64,000 nt of DNA from Paracyclopina nana (GCA_019096065.1 JAGUCH010000009.1:3544001-3608000), one strand, 5' to 3'; shown: positions 48,801 through 60,823, counted from the first letter of the stretch. Program-made: numbers and translations. Notes: generated by a model not told the origin, from the sequence alone.

Positions 48801-50013
48801 AGCCTGCTCGAATGCATTTATTGCTTCAGCTAAAGGTAAGTTGCTATTTTTGCCTAGGTCCTTCCTGCCCTTTGTCACTGCATAGCAAACCAAGAAGCTT
48901 GGCAAAAAGAAAGAGCCATAAAAATGCATAGCTCGAAAAATGAGCGTAATTGGAGAGTGGAAAATTTCGCATTTTGATGCAGATGTGACTTTCACCACGG
49001 AGCCTTACAATTATGAAATTATTCACGGATTGGCCAGCAGCAGCAGCAGCAAGACTGCTATAGTAATTTCAACCAGTCCGCTCGCATTAGCGCTTTATTT
49101 TCAAGTGCTTCCATGACACTGAAGCCAGCTGCATGCATTTTCAAACTTCGAATTTCAAAGCATTCTGAAGAAAGCAGCTGATCGTGGACTTTGAGGTCCC
49201 AGGGGGTTGACAAAAACGCCTGGAATAGGAACGACCGGAACACCTCGGGTCAATTGTCAAAACAATAACTACGTAAAGCATCTTTTCGGCTGGCTCAATT
49301 TGCCTCGAGCTGAGAATGAATGGGCGCCCTTTTTCAGTGCTTGAAGCAGCGCATTTGTTAATGACCTGACATCATTTCTGTTGATATACCATCCAAATTT
49401 GAGACTTCCGCTGGATGATGCACTAAAACGCCATGGCAAAGCTCATTCCAATTTCAGCTCGTTTTCACCTATATGTAGCTCAATTCGACCGCAACTTTCT
49501 TGACCCGAAAAATTAATGGCCAGTCGGCTAATTTGAGCACGCGCGGCGCTTCATTTACCGTAAATGGCCAGATGCGACCAATTTCCCCGGTGATTGCTTA
49601 TTTTGGGATGATAATCACGAAACTGCAATTAACCCCGAATGGATTGGCCGCCATTTCTAATTGCTAGCTTCTTGATGATGGCAGCCTTCATTGCTCCTTT
49701 ACTGCAGCTTTGTATATGGGTATTAGGCCAAAATCCGGCGCTATCTGAGGCCTGCTCATCCTGCCTAAGCTCCACTTTGTTTGCCATCGCGTCCGTGATC
49801 AAATGAAACATGCATGAAGAAAAAAGCCACTTAATCCCGTTAGCATATTTGTCCAATTGCCATGCGCGCGTTCCAAAGTGCAAAACGGCCTTTTCTTTGA
49901 CCGCCACAAAGTTTTGAGTAGTGGTTGCACTTTATATTATCCGCTCCCAGGTCGCAACGCTCATGAGCTGGTACGACACTAGCGCGCGCGCGTTCTCCCG
50001 GCGCACGGGGCGT
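42808..50013. other. Long intergenic region, no supported gene
   Basis: AT-rich sequence with (AGC)n tracts at about 45802-45819 and 49036-49051. Open frames are short, overlap on both strands and show no domains. The last few hundred bases become GC-rich approaching the cyclin promoter. Confidence 0.5.
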
Positions 50014-50025
50014 CGCGCATGCGCG
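50014..50025 (+). promoter_or_regulatory. NRF-1/Ewg-type palindromic site upstream of the second cyclin D
   Basis: CGCGCATGCGCG matches the YGCGCAYGCGCR consensus of NRF-1 (erect wing in insects), 119 bp before the start codon in a GC-rich stretch with a GCGCGCGC run at about 49982. Placement fits a TATA-less promoter. Occupancy is inference. Confidence 0.5.
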
Positions 50026-50143
50026 CAAGCGCCAGAGGTACCATAAGCCAGCAGCATAGCGCAGCGGAGCTAGCATAGGTGGCATTTAAACGAGACACTT
50101 CATCGAGATCGCACGTACCACACTTTCACCGAAAAATAAGAAC

Positions 50144-51298
50144 ATGGATCAGCTCTTTGCCATGGAAGAGTTGGCTCCCTCGCTGCAGGCCGAGGTCGTC
50201 GCCAGCCCAGCCAAGATGACCTCGAGGCTGGTGGAAATCCAATCACATGCCGACCCCGTTCTGCTGCAAGACTCGCGAGTCCTGCCCAACCTGATCGAGC
50301 GGCAGAAGACTGAGGACTTTGAGGACTACTTCAAGACCGTCCAGACCGAAGTGAAGCCTCACATGCGCAAGATCGTGTCGGACTGGATGCTCCAGGTCAC
50401 CGAGGAGCAGCAGTGCCAACCCGAGGTGTTCCACTTGGCCATGAACTACTTGGACCGCTACATGTCCCGCAGGCACGTGAAAAAGAGCCAGTTTCAGCTC
50501 GTGGCCTCGGTCTGCATGTTTCTGGCCTCCAAGTTCAAGGAGACGTGCGCCCTGCCCGCGGAGCATTTGGTCATCTACACAGACTACTCGGTCTCAGTCC
50601 AAGAAATCATGGTAAGTCCCCCTCATGTTTTACGCTGAATATTTTTTCAATCAATTGCCTTCTGTAGAATTACGAGCTCAACGTACTGGACGCCCTCAAT
50701 TGGGACCTCTCTGCAGTCACACCCTACAGCATTTTGGACCACCTTCTCATGTCCTTGGCCTTCGACCCTTTGTTCGACAAGGACATGGTGCGGAAGCACG
50801 CGGAGACCTTTGTGGCCTTGGCGGCCACCGAGTACACGTTTTGCCACAAAAGCCCCGCTGTCGTGGCCGTTGCTTGCCTTGGCGCCGCACTGCGTGGCCT
50901 CAGTCCTCAAAGGCTCGACTCCATCATGTCCTCGATTCACCTAAGCTGTGGAGTGCAGACGGTAAGATCTATGTACTAAGCTGCTAATTATTGATTGTCA
51001 CGAAATCGCGGCGGCGCCCAGACGCAATTAGTCAAATAAAAAAGAAGTGGCTTATTGACATTTTTTTTCCTTATAGGACGCCATTCGTGAATGCATGGAT
51101 CAAATCGAGGTCTCCATCACACTGAGCATGTCGGGCATGAGCTTCCAACCAAATGTCATCAACAACAATAACAACAACAATACTCAGTCTGTACCAAAAA
51201 TGATCAAACCGCAGCAACAGAAGCAGGATTTTGAATGCTACCCTTCAGCCTCAACAACGCCCAAAGATATGACTGAAGTTGCTGAGATTTTCGCCTAA
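50144..51298 (+). CDS. CycD: G1/S-specific cyclin D, divergent copy
   Basis: Three exons, 50144-50611, 50668-50961 and 51077-51298, joined in phase 0, encode 327 residues. The N-terminal cyclin box has MRKIVSDWML (from residue 74), NYLDRYM and KSQFQLVAS; exon 2 carries the second fold (NYELNVLDALNWDLSAVTPY). It is closer to the textbook cyclin D sequence than the 11-kb copy in the cyclin box, yet the Rb-binding position reads LFAME (residues 4-8) rather than LxCxE. The C-terminus ends STTPKDMTEVAEIFA; Thr315-Pro316 sits where D cyclins have the Thr phosphorylated by GSK3 to trigger export and degradation. A run of seven Asn precedes it. The middle exon is 294 bp as in the other copy, showing common descent. 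Which is the orthologue of insect CycD is not decided here. Confidence 0.92.
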
Positions 51299-51599
51299 AA
51301 CCGATCTCCACAGGCTTTATTTGTATTTCCCTTTCAACCGATGTATTTAATTTTGTTACCACATGATTGTAAGCATTCGCCATGCTGCAACCAGCGAAAG
51401 TATCGCCACTCTAGTTTCCCATTTAAAAATTATTGTAGTCAAGTCAATGTTCTATTCATACAGAAAAGATGCTTTTTATATGCTATAAAACTTCTACTAT
51501 ATATCCATTCTTACAACTAAAAAAGGTGACCTGTGCAGTATCTTACTACTGCAGCAAAAAAAATTACCAAAATATGATGTACTCATTAAAAACCATTGA

Positions 51600-51605
51600 A
51601 ATAAA
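51600..51605 (+). other. Polyadenylation signal of the second cyclin D
   Basis: AATAAA about 300 nt after the stop codon, preceded by AT-rich 3' UTR-like sequence. Confidence 0.4.
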
Positions 51606-54600
51606 GGGCATTCCCATATCCTACAGAATAACAGATGGAAACCGTTGGACCTTATTGTTGCGATCATTGTAAAGACGCAAAACTGCCGAAAAAGCTGCAA
51701 ACAACAAACAAAGCAGAAAGTTGGACATTCGAAAGCGCCCGTTGAAATCACTCGTGTCACTTTTTTATGGCTTCCTTCATCCATTGCGCGCGCGCGCGCA
51801 CAATTCATTATAGATTCTCTATGGGCTAATTATCAAGGGGATTTTTTTATCGCTACTCTGCGCTATATTTTTTGTGCTGGAGAGCTTAATTCTGACTGCT
51901 GTGTGACAGCTAGATAGGCGAGCTGCATGCAGCTTTAGCTTTTGAAGTTCGGGCCAGAGGACGCCATTTTGAAAGAGAATGGAAAATGTCGGCAATTGGG
52001 AACGTTCCAGACCAACAGCAAATGGTATATACCATATAAGAGCTTGATTATGCTACGCATAAAAATGTCCTTAACTTCATATTTTACTTCATAAGTGAGC
52101 ACAAGGACACGTGTTGGTTCTTTGTGTGCTCTCGGATTAGTAGATTTCATGTCAAGATCTCAAAATGGTAGAAATAAATCGGCAAAGCAAGCAGGTGCTA
52201 TATGAAAAGAAGGAAGATGTGTCCCGATATGTCATCAGCACGCTTGACCGGCACGCAGCTACAAGGGCAGCAGCAATGAATTCATCAAGATTAGCATCAG
52301 TGGCCTGCTGGGAATGTTTACTGTAATCGCAAGAGTCGATTTTTTAGCCAGCCAACGAGTCATGTGATGATTCCGCTTTCAAGTTCAACGAGACGCGTTA
52401 TTTTGCAATTCAAAGCCAGCTCGCGTCAAAGTTATTCTAATCAGGCTCGAATTATACTACAGCAAATACAGCTTTGATGTGCACAAGCTGCCATCTGCAA
52501 GTAGCTGAAACGGGCTTTCCCGCTCTTTTAGATGCATAATACTACTACAAGTTGAGAGCATCCATCAAAATCAAATTATGATTAAGGCTGCCGCGCAGCT
52601 GTATTTTCATGTATTTAGCAAGCAGCAGCAGCAGAGTTGTGTTTGCTTAGCCAGATTGCTGCTCTTAATTGGAGGCTGGAGTCACAATTTCACGATTTTT
52701 CTTTATATAAACGTAGCAGTGCGAAATGATGATGACCTTCAAAAACCCTTTCAAGATGGACAACAAATCAACTCTCAGCAGGGATTTTCAATTATGGCAT
52801 ACACAGATCTCATCTTTGTGAAGCTACTTTTGACCAAAAAAAGATACGTATTGCTACTCACCACTGCGATAAATATTGTAGTAGGTCAGTAGTTTTATGG
52901 TTATGCGGCATGTGCTCGCGCACATTTTTGCTTTTCAATTACTATTTTATCAAAGGGGGAGTTTTTTACGACGCATAAAGTCTCAGCACTTCTGAGCAAT
53001 ACAAGGACTTTTATAACTATAATATAATATTATTTCTTTTGCTTCTGCGTAGCTGCTGCTGGTGATTTCAACTCATGTTTGGTCGGAGGTGTGGATTTTC
53101 TGGTAGGGATTAGCATCATTTTCGGCTTTTACTTTTGTTGTAGTCCGTACTAGCACACTGGGGTAAATTGGGCAAGAAAAGGGATACAGGCTTTCTTTAA
53201 TCAACTCAATGGCAGCTTTGCCATATCTTCACTAATCCAGGCAATAGTAAAATTGTTATATTGTACGATACAACCCAAGGTGGACTTATTGAGCAGATGA
53301 CACTGCCTATGTAGAAGCGCGTGCTGCAAAGTACAGGGTGACACATCATCATCCGCTTACGAGGAATAAATTCTACCATTCGCGGTTGAAAAACTCAAAT
53401 ACGCGTGCCCAATGAATTATCCGAGTGGAAAGTAGAAAAATATACCAAATATCTGTCATGTCCTCCTCTGACTGCTCCGGCATCATCATCATTAGTAATA
53501 CTACTTATGGCTCTTTTAATTTGAAAGCCATCATCAGTGCTACGTTTCGTCGCGTGTTATCTATTTTTATGGCTTTTTTCGATGGTGGCAGATGAGCAGG
53601 TAATTGACATCATCATGTACTACTATACACGAGTTAAGATAGTAAAAGCCATGTTGACATGGCACAATATGGTACAAATCAGTAGTTTGCTCTTTTCCTA
53701 CCTTAATTAGAGTACTATTTGCGTAAGAAAGCTTCTTGTGGAATGGGTACACACCTCAATGTGCAGATGCAATGTGTCCACCACAATGGTACGTGCAATG
53801 CACAATCCATTTGAGAGCATTAGTGTTGTTTGCTATTGGTCCACGTGGTTTTGAAAGTCTCTCTCTTTTTTCGAGGACATTTAACACAAGAAAAAGGCAG
53901 GTGGTTTCCTCTGGAAAAATAAATGGTTCCAACATATTGTCCACGTGCTCGAGGAGGAGATCACTGAGGTGCATAAGCAATAACGAGTCTTGCCAATTTG
54001 TGAAGTGCAATAAAATGCGTTTATTAGCTTGTATGGCTGCTGCTGCTGCTGTAATATATGTCGTTTGTTGCACGGCCAAATGCTACCATGCTCAACTAGG
54101 TGGCCTTGGTGTGTCATTATTACAATTTTTTGTGTCTGGAAATGAGCTACTTTCGCCAAGCCAGCAGCAGCATGCAGCCAAAATTGAGGCATTTAAAATA
54201 CACTGGCAAGCTGGCAAAAAAACAAAGCATGCGGGTTTAAAGCGCCCCGGATATGTCATCTTGTTACCAGGGAAATTTTTTGCTATACAGACATGTAGAC
54301 TACCCCAATAGCTACATAGCTGCTTTAGCTTGGCTTGTCAAAACGTTTGCGCAATATTTTGAAGCAGTTTTCTCCTTACAGAGTTTATGCAGCCCCAGTC
54401 AACTCTGAATTATTGCTTTAAAATGAGACAATGCAAAAAATGTCAGATATGCTGCAGGCAAACGAAAGCATGAATGTTATATACAACTTTAAAGAGTCCT
54501 TCTTCGTTGCCTTGTAAATTGGCCCAGTTAACTGCGTCATAATGGTCTGCAAATTCCATCGAGATCAGATGCAGATCAGTTACAGACCAGCACTAAACTG

Positions 54601-56360
54601 CATTATTCCCAATTGAAAAGAGTTTTGCAGCAGTTGAGTCCACCTTTTGTCTGCGTAGTTCCACCTCCCGTAGGTACGGGCAAATATTCCAACCATTTAT
54701 TATTTGGGCTGCTCTGAGATTTTTCACCAATAAATATGGAACTGTGCTATAGGGTTTCTAAATGGAGAACGTACGAGTAAATACCATGCAGCTGCAACCA
54801 TCATTGTAGTATATACCATATAACCTCGCGCAACTCGTCTAGCTTTTTGAGCTCGATCCTGCACCAGGGTAAACATTGGATTTTCGGCCATTTTTCATAT
54901 TATGGATATGGAGCAGATGGGATTCCAATTGGGGAGAAATCATTAATATTGCAAATCCTCAACTAAGCCGATCTCATCCAACCCCAAATTGAGCATCTCA
55001 TGCGCTCTGCCTCCATTGATGTCAAAATGGATCGAATTTCATCATGTGAATGGCTCTGTGCTTTTGTCGAAAAGGATGGATGATTTTTTTTCTTTGGCTG
55101 GTTTCATTATTTATGAGCTGACCCAATTTGCGCCGAACAATCTTTATGGCAGACTTGGGAACAAGGTCAGATAATTGAAAATATTGGGCAAAAAAAAGCA
55201 GGAGCAAAAACCCTAAATCTTTGCCTTTTCACAATTGCTCTGCTGACAGTAGATTTTGGTTTTTTAAGGACTCTCTGCTCGAATTAGAGCTGCTTCTCGA
55301 GTTTGGAATGTTCACTAATAATATCATGGTCTCAGTGGGGTGCCTCGAAATTAGAGCCTAGCTTGAAATTCCACCTTAAGAACTTCACAATGCCCATAAA
55401 TCTCCAGTCTTTGCTCTCACAAATTATTTGCCATTTCTAATGTTGGTACATCTTCAATTGTTGCTTCTTACACAAGCAGTAATTTGAAATTCCATCCATA
55501 ATAACTCGACATTCTTCTTGTCCCTCTTTTGGCAGTATCGGATTTGTGAAATGGGACAATTTATGAAATAGCGAGAGAATATGTTGCTGGTTTTATGGCG
55601 GGAAAAACTGTAATTCTGGCTGATTTTATGATCTGCCTTCTGAAAGGAATGGGTGAGAAATCTTCTGAGATTGCCTCCTTTTTTCCCTTTTTCACATACG
55701 TATTGCGTTTGCCTAGACCCTTTTTTCAACAGGGAAATGAACTCGACATCATCAGTCTTGTTTTTCAGGAATTTTGCGGTTTCACAAGTTCAAGCTTTTT
55801 GCGGTAAGGTTCCTCAATTTTTTTGGTAGCATGTCAAAGCCCATTTTTTAGTATGCTGCTGTGAGAAAAAGAAGCATAGAATTGAGATCCCCATAAATAT
55901 TTTAGAATGATGATCATCATCATTCTAACACATTCTTGGTTGCTAATTATTGGCTATTGAGCTGAACTATATAGTATTTGTTGCTCTCCATTTTATGAAC
56001 CCTAGCTCACATTCCATAGCTTTAGGGGCTCCTTTTGGTATTTCCCCTCCTCAACTCTTTTGCCTCCATTAGCTAATTACCCATCAACTCTGTCTTCTTC
56101 CTGTAATTGAAGAGGTTCTTTATGCCCTACATGAAATCCACAGATCTCATCAAAGTTTCAGAGTTACTGTAAGGGCGAGAAATTCCTAGTAATTCCTATA
56201 AATTTGCTCTTAATTGCTTCCCATTATGTAAAACATTCCCACAAATCGACAGAATTTCAAATGCAATCACTAAAAGAAGCGTAAGAACTGGACCAGTTTA
56301 GTCTGCCCTAGTGGGCAACGGTGCGTTAGCTAAAAAAAGAAACAACTTTTAGCGGTGTGT
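51606..56360. other. Intergenic, no supported gene
   Basis: Holds a (GC)n run at about 51786-51799, an (AGC)n tract near 52620 and the palindromic word GGTATATACC at about 52024. The 191-codon frame at 53736-54311 is open on both strands and has no recognisable domain. A 23-nt perfect palindrome AGAATGATGATCATCATCATTCT-like hairpin lies near 55904-55926. Confidence 0.45.
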
Positions 56361-56592
56361 CTAAATACTGCACCAAGCTGCAATGGACTGCATCAACCAG
56401 CACTGGACTGTACCACACTGCAACAGGCTTGAAAAAGCTAAAAACGTCAGTTCAGACAGTTGCATCAGCTGCATGCCTCAATGCGCGCCGAAGAGTGAGC
56501 TGAATTTCCCAAAATAAAACAACACATAATTCCAATGCATAAAGAGGAAGCGATTGATGACATAAAAACAATGCCAAAAGACGTGAATTCGG

Positions 56593-57526
56593 GCGCAAGC
56601 TTTTTGTTTCAGTAGGCAACTGAAAATCGCATCGCCACTAGCATTTCGCTACTACAGCCAGCTTTCAAACTGAATTTGCCACACTGCACCAGAAGTAACT
56701 TTTTTCAAAGTGGTTTGTGGAAAAGTTTCCTTTTACCACTAGCTTCCATGGAAAACTAGAGTTTCAGTTTTGTCGCAAACTTTTTGTTTCAGTGGGCAAC
56801 TGAAAATCGCATCGCCACTAGCATTTCGCTACTACAGCCAGCTTTCAAACTGAATTTGCCACACTGCACCAGAAGTAACTTTTTTCAAAGTGGTTTGTGG
56901 AAAAGTTTCCTTGCAGCACTAGCTTCCATGGAAAACTAGAGTTTCAGTTTTGTCGCAAACTTTTTGTTTCAGTGGGCAACTGAAAATCGCATCGCCACTA
57001 GCATTTCGCTACTACAGCCAGCTTTCAAACTGAATTTGCCACACTGCACCAGAAGTAACTTTTTTCAAAGTGGTTTGTGGAAAAGTTTCCTTGCAGCACT
57101 AGCTTCCATGGAAAACTAGAGTTTCAGTTTTGTTGCAAACTTTTTGTTTCAGTAGGCAACTGAAAATCGCATCGCCACTAGCATTTCGCTACTACAGCCA
57201 GCTTTCAAACTGAATTTGCCACACTGCACCAGAAGTAACTTTTTTCAAAGTGGTTTGTGGAAAAGTTTCCTTTTACCACTAGCTTCCATGGAAAACTAGA
57301 GTTTCAGTTTTGTCGCAAACTTTTTGTTTCAGTGGGCAACTGAAAATCGCATCGCCACTAGCATTTCGCTACTACAGCCAGCTTTCAAACTGAATTTGCC
57401 ACACTGCACCAGAAGTAACTTTTTTCAAAGTGGTTTGTGGAAAAGTTTCCTTGCAGCACTAGCTTCCATGGAAAACTAGAGTTTCAGTTTTGTCGCAAAC
57501 TTTTTGTTTCAGTGGACAACTGAACT
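56593..57526 (+). repeat. 180-bp satellite array, left arm
   Basis: Monomer starts fall at 56761, 56941, 57121, 57301 and 57481, exactly 180 bp apart, with a truncated first copy from 56593. Copies are almost identical except for two variants at one site, TTTTACCACT (copies 1 and 4) and TTGCAGCACT (copies 2, 3 and 5). Confidence 0.95.
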
Positions 57527-57884
57527 ATATTTATTAATGTCATATTTTATTTTGTCAGCATTTTGGGGTAAACTTTTCATTTTTTTGAACATATTGAGTA
57601 ATAGTCAATGTTTTTTGATTTCATCAAATGAACATGCAAAAAATGAGATAAAATTGAAATTTTATTATAAATATGATATGTGATGAGCATTTTTTATTTC
57701 TGTCATCATTTCTATCATCATACCATCATTGTTGGACCATTTTTAGGGTAGTTTTACTGTGAGTGCATCATAGTTTGATTAATTAATAAAGCTTTCTCTT
57801 TCTTAAGACTAAGACATATCTTAAGTGAAAGAAAGTTAGAAAAGCTAGAAAGATAGTTTACCTATGGTGGATTCGACCCCATGA

Positions 57885-59728
57885 AAGTTACTTCTGGTGC
57901 AGTGTGGCAAATTCAGTTTGAAAGCTAGCTGTTGTAGCAAAATGCTAGTGGTGATGTGATTTTCAGTTGCCCACTGAAACAAAAAGTTTGCGACAAAACT
58001 GAAACTCTAGTTTTCCATGGAAGCTAGTGGTAAAAGGAAACTTTTCCACAAACCACTTTGAAAAAAGTTACTTCTGGTGCAGTGTGGCAAATTCAGTTTG
58101 AAAGCTGGCTGTAGTAGCGAAATGCTAGTGGCGATGCGATTTTCAGTTGCCTACTGAAACAAAAAGTTTGCGACAAAACTGAAACTCTAGTTTTCCATGG
58201 AAGCTAGTGCTGCAAGGAAACTTTTCCACAAACCACTTTGAAAAAAGTTACTTCTGGTGCAGTGTGGCAAATTCAGTTTGAAAGCTGGCTGTAGTAGCGA
58301 AATGCTAGTGGCGATGCGATTTTCAGTTGCCCACTGAAACAAAAAGTTTGCAACAAAACTGAAACTCTAGTTTTCCATGGAAGCTAGTGGTAAAAGGAAA
58401 CTTTTCCACAAACCACTTTGAAAAAAGTTACTTCTGGTGCAGTGTGGCAAATTCAGTTTGAAAGCTGGCTGTAGTAGCGAAATGCTAGTGGCGATGCGAT
58501 TTTCAGTTGCCTACTGAAACAAAAAGTTTGTGACAAAACTGAAACTCTAGTTTTCCATGGAAGCTAGTGGTAAAAGGAAACTTTTCCACAAACCACTTTG
58601 AAAAAAGTTACTTCTGGTGCAGTGTGGCAAATTCAGTTTGAAAGCTGGCTGTAGTAGCGAAATGCTAGTGGCGATGCAATTTTCAGTTGCCCACTGAAAC
58701 AAAAAGTTTGCGACAAAACTGAAACTCTAGTTTTCCATGGAAGCTAGTGGTAAAAGGAAACTTTTCCACAAACCACTTTGAAAAAAGTTACTTCTGGTGC
58801 AGTGTGGCAAATTCAGTTTGAAAGCTGGCTGTAGTAGCGAAATGCTAGTGGCGATGCGATTTTCAGTTGCCTACTGAAACAAAAAGTTTGCGACAAAACT
58901 GAAACTCTAGTTTTCCATGGAAGCTAGTGCTGCAAGGAAACTTTTCCACAAACCACTTTGAAAAAAGTTACTTCTGGTGCAGTGTGGCAAATTCAGTTTG
59001 AAAGCTGGCTGTAGTAGCGAAATGCTAGTGGCGATGCGATTTTCAGTTGCCCACTGAAACAAAAAGTTTGTGACAAAACTGAAACTCTAGTTTTCCATGG
59101 AAGCTAGTGGTAAAAGGAAACTTTTCCACAAACCACTTTGAAAAAAGTTACTTCTGGTGCAATGTGGCAAATTCAGTTTGAAAGCTGGCTGTAGTAGCGA
59201 AATGCTAGTGGCGATGCGATTTTCAGTTGCCCACTGAAACAAAAAGTTTGCGACAAAACTGAAACTCTAGTTTTCCATGGAAGCTAGTGGCAAAAGGAAA
59301 CTTTTCCACAAACCACTTTGAAAAAAGTTACTTCTGGTGCAGTGTGGCAAATTCAGTTTGAAAGCTGGCTGTAGTAGCGAAATGCTAGTGGCGATGCGAT
59401 TTTCAGTTGCCCACTGAAACAAAAAGTTTGCGACAAAACTGAAACTCTAGTTTTCCATGGAAGCTAGTGGCAAAAGGAAACTTTTCCACAAACCACTTTG
59501 AAAAAAGTTACTTCTGGTGCAGTGTGGCAAATTCAGTTTGAAAGCTGGCTGTAGTAGCGAAATGCTAATGGCGATGCGATTTTCAGTTGCCCACTGAAAC
59601 AAAAATTTTGCGACAAAACTGAAACTCTAGTTTTCCATGGAAGCTAGTGGTAAAAGGAAACTTTTCCACAAACCACTTTGAAAAAAGTTACTTCTGGTGC
59701 AGTGTGGCAAATTCAGTTTAAAAGCTGG
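57885..59728 (-). repeat. 180-bp satellite array, right arm, inverted
   Basis: About 10.2 copies of the same 180-bp monomer in reverse orientation. Both site variants seen in the left arm recur here in mixed order (GCTGCAAGG in the copies at 58201 and 58921; GGTAAAAGG or GGCAAAAGG in the rest). The innermost copy (57885-58020) is the most diverged; the others are nearly identical. Confidence 0.95.
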
Positions 59729-59781
59729 CATGAAACATTTCAAGTCACACACTGACTATAAAGTTTGTGACAAAACTTTAA

Positions 59782-60003
59782 GGGCCTGTTCACCTGCTTA
59801 TTATGGCGGATATTTTGGCAAAATATCGGAGAGAAATACTGACAAACTGAGCATTTTTATATAGGTGTAGGTTGGCTTTTGGTACCAATAGACATATTTC
59901 AGAGTCAAAATCTGAAAAATGATTTTACAAATACCATATATTTGCAAACATCAGCATAATATTGCCCGTTATTTCGCTAATAATAATGCAGGTGAACAGG
60001 GCC
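59782..60003. mobile_element. Small MITE-like repeat nested in the foldback right arm
   Basis: GGGCCTGTTCACCTGCTTATTA at the left is matched by the inverted TAATAATGCAGGTGAACAGG at the right, giving a 222-bp unit. The flanks (TAA left, TAC right) do not form a clear duplication. No coding capacity. Confidence 0.6.
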
Positions 60004-60333
60004 TACGTCTTTTTTTCCATTGAATCTTGTGCTACTAGGAATTTTTCAAGCATTTGAAATCAATTACCTTTTCTGTTGAGGCGGCTTTAGTTTATTTATG
60101 TATGTGTTTTTCTGGTGCATTCTGGTTTAGCCTATTATTAGCACCTTGCAGATTGATGCAGGTTGGTGCTGGGTGGTGCAGGTTGGTGAACGTCGGTGTA
60201 GTTTGGTGCAGTCCATTGCAGTACATTGCAGTCTAATGCAGTCCAGATCAGTTTGGTGCAGTATTTAGTCGCGGCCCGATGTCTTGTTTACATGTTGTGC
60301 GCTGCTTAAAAAAGTAAACAACAAATTAGCTGG

Positions 60334-60815
60334 TAGTGATGGAACGAGCCGGAAATTTTCAGCTTGATCAAGCTTCAAGCTTTTTGAAAAGTGTTCGAGC
60401 GATCCCAAGCTTTTGAAAATTATTATCAAGCTTTTTCAAGCTCAAAATTTCACATTTCAAGCTTTTTTCAAGCTTTTCACTTTTTTAGAATTTTAACATA
60501 AAAAATGGCGATTAGTCACCAGATTTGACAAAATTACCTAAAAAGTGCAAATAATGACAGATATAGCTTTAACTTAGCTTTAAGTTCTCCCTCAAGTATT
60601 AGTTAATTTTAAAATCAGCCCTTTTTGTTTTGATTAAAAATGGATTAAGGTTTTTTTTGGGTGTCAAGCTTTTTCAAGCTTTGCATTTTTGGGTTTCAAG
60701 CTTTTTCAAGCTTTTCAAAATTTGGTTCGAGCGATCCCAAGCTTTTTGCTTATGTAGCTCAAGCTGGGTTTCAGCTTCAAGCTTTCAAGCCAAGCTGAAA
60801 CTCGTTCCATCACTA
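60334..60815. mobile_element. Non-autonomous hAT-type element, 482 bp, with 8-bp TSD
   Basis: Ends TAGTGATGGAACGAG and CTCGTTCCATCACTA are perfect inverted repeats. TTAGCTGG occurs on both sides (60326-60333 and 60816-60823), the 8-bp duplication of hAT elements. The interior is packed with CAAGCTT/TTCAAGC words in both orientations. No transposase. Nearly the same length and organisation as the element at 14434-14917, though the sequences differ. Confidence 0.9.
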
Positions 60816-60823
60816 TTAGCTGG

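Larger units (their letters stand above)
56361..60268. mobile_element. Foldback element with satellite arms, 3.9 kb
   Basis: Outer ends CTAAATACTGCACCA (56361-56375) and TGGTGCAGTATTTAG (60254-60268) are perfect 15-bp inverted repeats. Just inside, both ends carry degenerate repeats of about 10-11 bp around CTGCAATGGA. The arms are arrays of a 180-bp satellite, about 5 copies forward on the left and about 10 copies inverted on the right, around an AT-rich centre (57527-57884). No transposase is present. This is the layout of foldback (FB/Galileo-like) elements. Imperfect direct repeats flank it (about 56321-56354 and 60296-60333). Confidence 0.75.

Noticed and set aside
53736-54311. 191-codon open frame
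   Set aside because: The opposite strand is equally open, the composition is low-complexity, and no domain, signal or splice support is present.
55904-55926. Short palindrome around GATGATCATC
   Set aside because: Too short and simple to claim as an element or terminator.
56593-59728. CRISPR-like regular spacing
   Set aside because: The whole 180-bp unit is repeated with no unique spacers, and the context is eukaryotic.
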